From positions 124,001-188,000 of the forward strand of contig JARFIW010001453.1 in NCBI GenBank assembly GCA_036346225.1: a stretch of 64,000 nt of DNA. Reading direction: 5' to 3'. How positions within the stretch are numbered: position 1 is the stretch's first letter; each line of letters starts with the position of its first letter. The notes under the pieces are model-generated. The model did no database searches and was not told where the DNA came from. It was given only the letters and a program-made list of their open reading frames with translations. The DNA is from Platerodrilus igneus (Eukaryota; Arthropoda; Insecta; Coleoptera; Lycidae). This document shows positions 57,416 to 64,000 of the stretch, piece after piece. The position numbers and the translations under genes were made by a program.

Positions 57416-57442
57416 CATCTTCAGTCTTTGAACTCATTGAAC

Positions 57443-57733
57443 GTGTACCTGCATTGTCCTCCCTACATGTTTCACTATCTGTGTGCAATAGTTTAATCTA
57501 AGTCTACATCTACTTTTTTTTTTCTTTCTCTACTTCTAATATAAGCTGCGCTATTCCGTAATGCCTTAGTATGTCTCCTATCATCCCATCATTCTTATTT
57601 TCTACCGTTTACCATATACTTCTCTTTCCCCTGCCATTTCTAGTACTTCTTGTGCTTAACTTTGTCTGTCCATATCTTTATCATACGTCTGTAGTACCAC
57701 ATTTCAAAGGCTTCTTTATTTTTTCTGTAGGTT
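57443..57733 (-). mobile_element. LINE 3'-part fragment (right arm, distal block)
   Basis: Complement of about 38932-39222; the LINE block is cut by the 1.85-kb insertion. Confidence 0.75.
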
Positions 57734-59579
57734 ATATCCTTTTAGCATGGAATTAAACTTAGTTTAATGAGAATTTCCGATAATTAAAAAGGAGCCCACG
57801 GCAAGTTCGGATGGAAGGTGGCTCTATGTTGAGGAAATCTCGAAGGTATAGCGGCTAGTCGAACTATATGCTCTGGGTAGAGAATGAGCTGTGGGTCGGG
57901 GTGTAATTGCAACCACTAGTAATAAAAATAAGGCGCCACCGTATTTTTTTATACTGAGAAGACCTAATACAAGTCCCTTGTACAAGGCTAATGCGGAAAC
58001 CTTTCTCCTATAACCGCTATATAATTTTTAAAGACCACCTAATCTTTAAAGTATCTTACCTTATGGCTCGACCTTGACCTTAGCAATCCTCCATTGCACC
58101 TGTGAACAAATTAAACAAAGAAAAGCACTGTTTGTGCATTCAAACTCAAAAATAATTAAATACAATCAGAATCGACTTTCATTCCTCTTAAATAAAAGAT
58201 AGTCTTTAGTCCGAAAATAAGAATCTATTCTTTTTGGTATCCAATAAAGTAATTTTCTACAAAAAATATGTCTTCCTTTATAAGTTAATTTAAATTAGAA
58301 AGAGTTAATTACAATGGTACTGAATATATCCGTACCACTTACTATTTAATGAAGTTTATTTAACAAATTGACAAAGCATAGAATTGCTTATTTATAGAAA
58401 AAATTAATTATGATAGATCTACCTTAATTTTACAGTAGATAATTACAGATAATTGTTCATAAAATATCAAATGTAAAAATTTAATTTTTAAGTACTCAAA
58501 ATTATAAGAATTTACTTTATCTAATTAGTAGTGACATCTTCTGATGTTTCATTGAGTTAATAAAAGAATTTGTAGGAACAAATTACAGATTCATATCGTA
58601 TAACTACGAAAAATATAATTGAGGTCTGTCCTTGACCTGTTCAAAGTTAACACAAGTCGGTTAAAATAAAATTATCTCGTTACTACGTCGACAGTTCAAA
58701 CAACATACGAATATAATTTTTGTACATACCAGAACTCCAAATTGCACCTAAATACTTGCTTGAAAGCTGATGCATGTAATAACAACGGAATATTCCATTT
58801 TAAACAAACAGCTGCGCTGCATACTGAAAAACACGTCACTTGGCCTTCGTTATCTGCGTTTCAATTTACAGATGTTCCATGAGTAATTCACACCATAAGA
58901 AAGCAAATGTTGTTTGTAATTAACTTGAATAAATTATATATGTGATTCCATATTATACAAGAATAGAATTGTTTTCATTTAATTTCGCATGAATACCATT
59001 CAGAAAAGTTGCTTATTTATAATTTACGTTGCAATATATTTTAAATTAAATTATTCCCAAAGTTACACTGAAAATTTTAATTAATATTGTTATAGAAACA
59101 AATTCACTTACTGTTCCTAACGGTACTTTAACAAAACTTCATCGTTCTCCACGACTGGTTTCAACAAAAAAATGGACCATCCAAAACAATTTTTGAAGAT
59201 GGCTTACACTTGCAATCTTCCATCGTGCATGTTTCCAACACCAAAAATCAATGAAGGACATCGTTCCTAAGAACAACGTTCGACCTGCTTTAACCCCAGC
59301 TGTGTTAGAAGTACGGGCCAAGCTTGTTGCCGCCCGGTAACAAAGTTACCTTGCAGTTATTGAGTAGAGGGGGCTATAGGAAGGATTCAAAACAAAAGCT
59401 TTTATATTGTCTCCGTAGAATTTAATTTTTAACATGAACTAAATACTAGTTCTTTATTGGACAATAGATGTTATTAAATTAAGTGGATTGGATAACATTA
59501 TAATGTATTATATTATTTAATATTTAATAAAAGGATTGATTATACGGATATATATTAGGTGGAAAATAAAATTGCTACA
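57734..59579. mobile_element. 1.85-kb insertion present only in the right arm
   Basis: AGGTT occurs on both sides (57729-57733 and 59580-59584) and only once in the uninterrupted left arm, so this is an insertion with a 5-bp target duplication. No terminal inverted repeats, poly(A) or family motif are evident. The minus-strand frame at 59139-59321 (60 codons) is not recognised. The nature of the element is unknown. Confidence 0.7.
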
Positions 59580-60340
59580 AGGTTTCTCCTACTGTTCACG
59601 TTTCACAACCGTAAAGTGCTGTACTCCACACAAATGCTTTCAGCAATAGTTTCTTGTTTTAATGTTTGATGTCTTCAAACATAGCAGCTGCATTTTCCTT
59701 TTAACTATAGAACGGCTTTGTGCTAATCTTTTATTTTATATCTGTTGCACTTTTCCGCTTCTGTTGTTTTCTAAAACCTATACCATATTGCAACGATATT
59801 CAACGATACGCAAAAGGGTTAAGTAATCTGACAGCTATCAAGTTCCTTTGCCACTTAGACACTTACTGAACATAGTTTTCCAATTACTCTTTCCGATAAG
59901 CATAAGGTTTAAATACAATTACTTATTTTCATTCTTAACTTTTTCCGTCTTGCAACTGCTTGAACGCATACCTCTATTGATTTCTATTCAGAGCTAGCCC
60001 ACAAATTTTCCTAAACTTCCCACAACCTACATCTTTCACTATCTGTGTGCAATAGTCTAATTTAGATCAACATCTACCTCTCTATTTCCTTTCCCTGCTC
60101 ACAGTATAGCACGCACTATTCGCTCATGTCGTAGTATGTATCCTATAATCCTAGTATTCTCATTTTTATTGCTTTCTACATATTTTCTTTTCTTCCTACC
60201 AATTTGAGAACTTCTTTGTTCTTAACTTTGTCTGTCCATGATATCTTCATCATGTGTCTGTAGCACCACATTTCAAAGGCTTCTAGCTTTTACCTGTCCG
60301 CTAATCCCACTGTCCACGTTTCACACATATATTGTAACCG
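59580..60340 (-). mobile_element. LINE 3'-end fragments (right arm, proximal block)
   Basis: Complement of about 38170-38935, the tandem LINE ends of the left arm. Confidence 0.75.
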
Positions 60341-60930
60341 TTTTTTCTTTTTTTATCTGTTAACCTACGTTGCTAGCGCTAGAGTAACGATATTTGGTGG
60401 TGGTTACGAGAGAGGGTTGTCTACTTTTTTATGGTAATCGCTATCATATGGAGGTTTCTTGAATAAAACGATAGTCCAAGATGAAGTTGGTTGGTAAGTA
60501 ACTAAAAGAAAAAGGAAGCTCCTATTTAGGTAAACGATTAACTTTGAACATTACTTCATAGCTCTGGTATAAGACTGGGTTGTGGGCCGATTTTGTTCCA
60601 TCACTCAAAACACTAAAAAGGAAAGCGCCACGGCATTTACGTTATAGCGACACGAAAGCAACAATCCTGTGGAATATGCATAAATCCATTTGACTCTTAA
60701 ATGAATCTCAACATTAAAAAGATACTGTTCTACTGACCCTTTATACTATGTGTCCGAAAACAAAATAATTAATTTATTAAACCAAAACCACGATTTGTGG
60801 TTCTCCACGTAGACACAAGTAAACACACAACACTTTACTAGAGTGTAAATGGTAAACCAATACTTTAATTTTGAGACATTAATTTTAGGGTCAAAAACCA
60901 CTCTTAAATAAGCAACTCCTTTTTAAATTC

Positions 60931-60990
<60 letters not shown>

Positions 60991-61699
60991 GCAAATTTCA
61001 ATAATTATCGTATATACAAAGAAGTGACAACTGTGTAATAAAAGCATCATAATTAATTTAGCAATACCAAGCAAGTTCGGGAAGACTCCCCTAAGGAACG
61101 CCTGAGAATTAACAATAATCAATTATTAAGCTCTAGTTCGTCATAAATTTGTCGTTTACAGACAATCAAATTCAGACAAGATTAAAGAATTCTGGTATTA
61201 CAAGTTGTTTTATTCCATTCAATCTAACTGGCTTCACATTTACTATATCATCAAGTTAAAAACATATTAGAATATTAATCGGGTGCAGGTGCGACTAACA
61301 CGGCTCTAAACGTGCTATGTATTACTAGCTAGTTGGATAAACCCAACTACTTTCATTTGAAAACATGTAAAATTATCACGCTAGACTTGATATTTGTAAA
61401 GCGTGCTCTTATTTAAAGTACAAGAAGGAAAATTTTACAATTTTAATAATAAAACTTGCTTTTCTTTATTAAATCAGGATGATACTAAGTTATTTTAAAT
61501 AACGTATTTTCAAAATTTATTTACGTTACACAGCCTCTCCGAAAAAAAATCATAGTTACTACAGAATCTCTTTTATAGAGAAACTATAAAAATTTTTTAT
61601 GATGTAACGGCACGAAACAATCTAATTCTATTTTTGGACCTGTGAATCCATAAACGCCAAAATTTTAAATATACTGAAGTCAACGCTCATTATGTGTAT

Positions 61700-61703
61700 T
61701 ATA

Positions 61704-61762
<59 letters not shown>
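61700..61762. repeat. (TA)n microsatellite at the outer edge of the right arm
   Basis: TA tract directly outside the inverted repeat. Confidence 0.95.
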
Positions 61763-61765
<3 letters not shown>

Positions 61766-61960
61766 AAGTATAACATGAACCTCAAGAATAGCAAGCATAA
61801 AATCTTACTATCTAATTAAAAGCATACTTTAAAATGTTCCAACCATAAATATGTACAAGAAATATCAAAAAAATAATATAGTAAATAAAAAGTAGGAAAT
61901 GCTTCTCGTCACACTAAAATTTTAAACAGTTCGTTGTCGACGTTTACGTTAATTTATACA

Positions 61961-62242
61961 ATTAATTTTCCAATGCTCCACCCGAAGGTACTACATTGGC
62001 CAGGAAGCGAGTTTTTTACCTGAAAAATTTAGAATTTTGTCGAACCCCTGCTCTTGCAAGCAAGAGGGATCTTTATCGTAAGTGACAACACACCGGACCT
62101 CCATTTTTCCTCTCATTCGAACGAGGGTGTATTTTTGTGCAAAATGCTTGCCTAACATTTTTCAAGCGGACCGTGTCGGGATTCGAACCTGGGACTTTGG
62201 GCGTAGTAGTCACACACATACCACTACGCCACGGAGCCGCCT
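61961..62242 (-). mobile_element. tRNA-headed SINE with 14-bp target duplication
   Basis: CGTTAATTTATACA flanks both ends exactly (61947-61960 and 62243-62256). On the minus strand the head reads GGCGGCTCCGTGGCGTAGTGG (A box TGGCGTAGTGG) and has a B box GGTTCGAATCCC at about 62170-62181. An unrelated ~200-bp body follows. Head, size and long target duplication are those of a SINE. Confidence 0.88.
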
Positions 62243-62256
62243 CGTTAATTTATACA

Positions 62257-63019
62257 GTAAAAAGCAACCAGTAGGAAAGCGTTCTAAACGCATTAAAATT
62301 TGTAAACAGTAATTTAAAAATGTATAATGGTTCGAGTTTGTGAGCGTGTGTTAACATCGGTTTGCAATGTATTGTAGAATTAATCAACAGAATGTCTATC
62401 CGCCAAAACAGCAGCACAAAATAAAGCAAGCAGAGAAATGCATTGTACCTTCTTTGTGGTATCATCTCAGGAAATGTAGCTGGAACTGGAACAACTTAAC
62501 AATACTGCACTAGCACAAACGCATTTTAAAAGCGCGATTTTACAACGCTTAAAAGACGTTGTATATCAGAAGTATCAAAGAGCGAAGTCGAATAATCAAA
62601 AGGTGTAGAACAAAATAAGGTTTTTTTGAAAGTTGGACTTGTATCTATACAGCTTTAAAAACATGGAAGGAAAATATAAAACCATTCCCACCGATATTGG
62701 TTTAGAATATTTTGAGAAGGCAAGCAAAAATATATACCGCGGGAAAACCTTCCTAGAATTCAGAAAACAAAATAGGATAAATAATTCCATTGAATTTTGT
62801 CGTATGTTAGGGAAAGCAAACTACCTTTTAATATATTTCTGTAAATTTAGGCAAATAGCAACACAGCTAAACAAATCGAGTTGCCTGCTTTTTTTGAACA
62901 GAATAGAGGTTTGTTTGATTATCAATCCACACTATAAATATTTCCGAAATAACTTAATGAGGAGGGACGTTACTACCAATAAAATTTGAACAAGGAACAT
63001 GTGCAGATATAACGAAGCA
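62257..63019. other. No gene recognised
   Basis: AT-rich. Open frames of 60-118 codons on both strands show no family motif; the plus-strand one at 62633-62989 begins with TTG instead of ATG. Confidence 0.45.
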
Positions 63020-63404
63020 GAATTTCAAGGAATACGAGCATATGTACCATTTTCAAATACCTCTTTTCTTTGTATTTATTTCGATCATTAGAATTTCTGT
63101 TTTATAGAAATTAAACTTATGTTTGTTTTGCATTTTGTGTTTAGTGAGCGCTGTATGATTAGTATTGTCGTATTTATGCCCGTTTATTTTTTATGTTGCC
63201 AGTTCTGCCCAATGTACACGCAATTGTAATTCTTTTGATAAGGGATTCTATACACCGTGTGTGTTTGTTTGGTTTTAAGTATTTTGTCTTTGAGAGTGCT
63301 GAAATATTTTTTATACCAAGATTATTACTTTTGTGTGCAATACTATGGTTATACTTTTTGAATAATTGTTGTAGATTTTCCGAAAGATCATTTATATACT
63401 GAAT

Positions 63405-63410
<6 letters not shown>
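63020..63410 (-). pseudogene. Penelope-like GIY-YIG remnant
   Basis: The minus strand reads L-Q-Q-L-F-K-K-Y-N-H-S-I-A-H-K (63390-63345), then in a shifted frame V-Y-R-I-P-Y and C-V-Y-I-G-Q (63262-63215), then a decayed H-K-Y-D and later H-K-F-N-F. This follows the linker plus GIY-YIG order of Penelope-like elements but is more decayed than the copy at 7575-8338. RT is absent; it borders on a (TA)n tract and the hairpin unit next door. Confidence 0.65.

Positions 63411-63434
<24 letters not shown>
63409..63434. repeat. (TA)n microsatellite
   Basis: Short TA tract before the hairpin unit, as before the copy at 18848. Confidence 0.9.
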
Positions 63435-63435
<1 letters not shown>

Positions 63436-63717
63436 ACAGTATATACGATGTATAGATAAACACCCACTTTACGAAGAATCGAAAGAGGGTTTTTAACTAT
63501 AACAAAGCAAGCTAGTAATTTGCATAGCCATGAATGAAAGAATTTGTTTGTTTCATAAAGTAAATAAACATTCATCCATGATGTTTATTCCCTTTATGAA
63601 ACAAACAAATTCTTTCATTCATGGCTATGCAAATTACTAGCTTGCTTTGTTATAGTTAAAAACCCTTTTTCGATTCTTTGTAAAGTGGGTTTTTATCTAT
63701 ACATCGTATATACTGTT
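63435..63717. mobile_element. Long hairpin: two head-to-head copies of the Penelope-type terminal unit
   Basis: Arms 63435-63576 (142 bp) and 63580-63717 (138 bp) are near-perfect reverse complements, with only three bases between. Each arm equals 18848-18986 of the ribozyme-bearing unit, ending at the base where the ribozyme would cut. Confidence 0.88.
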
Positions 63718-63756
63718 TTATTTATTAAATTTGCTATAAGCAATTATTTTTAATAT

Positions 63757-63757
63757 C

Positions 63758-63791
<34 letters not shown>

Positions 63792-63794
63792 ATA

Positions 63795-63838
<44 letters not shown>
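63757..63838. repeat. (TA)n microsatellite with TATG variants
   Basis: About 80 bp TA-rich, between the hairpin and the terminal repeat copy. Confidence 0.95.
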
Positions 63839-63839
<1 letters not shown>

Positions 63840-63841
63840 CA

Positions 63842-64000
63842 AAACAAAAGCTTTATTATTTCACAAGAGGAGGAAACATCCACTGACCGGCTTTCTTAAG
63901 CTTCGTCATAGCGAATTAGTTTCCGATAACCCTATGAAGTAAACGACGCTATTATACTGATATAAGTTCGAAGATATCTTTGCACTATGTCAAAAGTAAA
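63842..64000 (-). repeat. Second copy of the repeat with the hammerhead-like motif, decayed core
   Basis: Minus-strand counterpart of 15116-15290. The stem I region and GTGGATG are present but GAAAC and stem III are damaged (AAAGCCGGTCAG). The window ends within it. Confidence 0.7.

Larger units (their letters stand above)
57443..61697 (-). repeat. Right outer arm of the ~25-kb inverted repeat
   Basis: Reverse complement of 36834-39222 in two blocks, 57443-57733 and 59580-61697, separated by an insertion. Inner and outer limits fall at TA tracts or SINE ends. Confidence 0.9.

Noticed and set aside
36834..61697. Inverted repeat as a pure assembly or missed-adapter artefact
   Set aside because: Arms differ by many substitutions and a 1.85-kb insertion with a target duplication, which a read fold-back would not create; still worth confirming with spanning reads.
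62633..62989. 118-codon open frame
   Set aside because: Starts with TTG, no motif, AT-rich composition; not enough support for a gene.

Overview
The window looks like transposon-rich, AT-rich nuclear DNA from an insect, possibly a beetle; the species is a guess. Supporting signs are C2H2-type zinc-finger coding sequence with a canonical splice acceptor and poly(A) signal, mariner (irritans-like) and PIF/Harbinger transposons, non-LTR and Penelope-like retroelements, tRNA-derived SINEs, Ty3/gypsy-like LTR elements and very many (TA)n microsatellites. All similarity statements are by-eye comparisons inside the window and knowledge of family motifs; no database search was run. Only one feature looks like an intact host gene part: a terminal zinc-finger exon at 11055-11711.

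Layout. 1-2.8 kb: a foldback repeat, short repeated motifs, a broken gene of unknown function with a hint of a replication-initiator-like segment, and a G-rich minisatellite. 3.3-7.6 kb: a frameshifted LINE plus tandem LINE 3' ends. 7.6-9.6 kb: the GIY-YIG end of a Penelope-like element and an LTR fragment. 9.6-14.5 kb: mostly unique-looking DNA with the zinc-finger exon. 14.5-18.2 kb: a pair of ~250 bp inverted repeats enclosing nested repeats (hairpin element, candidate hammerhead ribozyme, DUF4817 fragment, two tRNA-headed SINE copies). 18.8-19.2 kb: a Penelope-type terminal unit with a textbook hammerhead ribozyme on the minus strand.

19.2-30.7 kb: LTR retrotransposon A (plus strand) with ~1.95 kb LTRs. 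Its gag is interrupted by a mariner and its protease by a PIF/Harbinger element that keeps both of its genes and their introns. 30.7-33.3 kb: an 8-bp microsatellite into which a Tc1/mariner-superfamily element with ~290 bp terminal inverted repeats has inserted. 33.4-36.8 kb: another LTR end and noncoding repeats.

36.8-61.7 kb: a very large, diverged inverted repeat. Outer arms at 36834-39222 and 57443-61697 contain LINE 3' ends. They flank two oppositely oriented LTR elements of one family (B minus, 42420-49823; C plus, 50290-57288), two mirror copies of a head-to-head SINE dimer, and solo LTRs. 61.7-64 kb: a SINE with a 14-bp target duplication, Penelope fragments, a long hairpin whose symmetry axis falls at the hammerhead cleavage site, and another copy of the second ribozyme-bearing repeat.

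Common themes. LTR elements repeatedly sit in (TA)n tracts with ATAT flanks. Their 3' LTR ends carry tandem copies of a primer-binding-site-like unit. Gag and protease are joined by a conserved -1 frameshift site. All elements look defective in pol, so recent movement of these copies probably relied on proteins supplied in trans.
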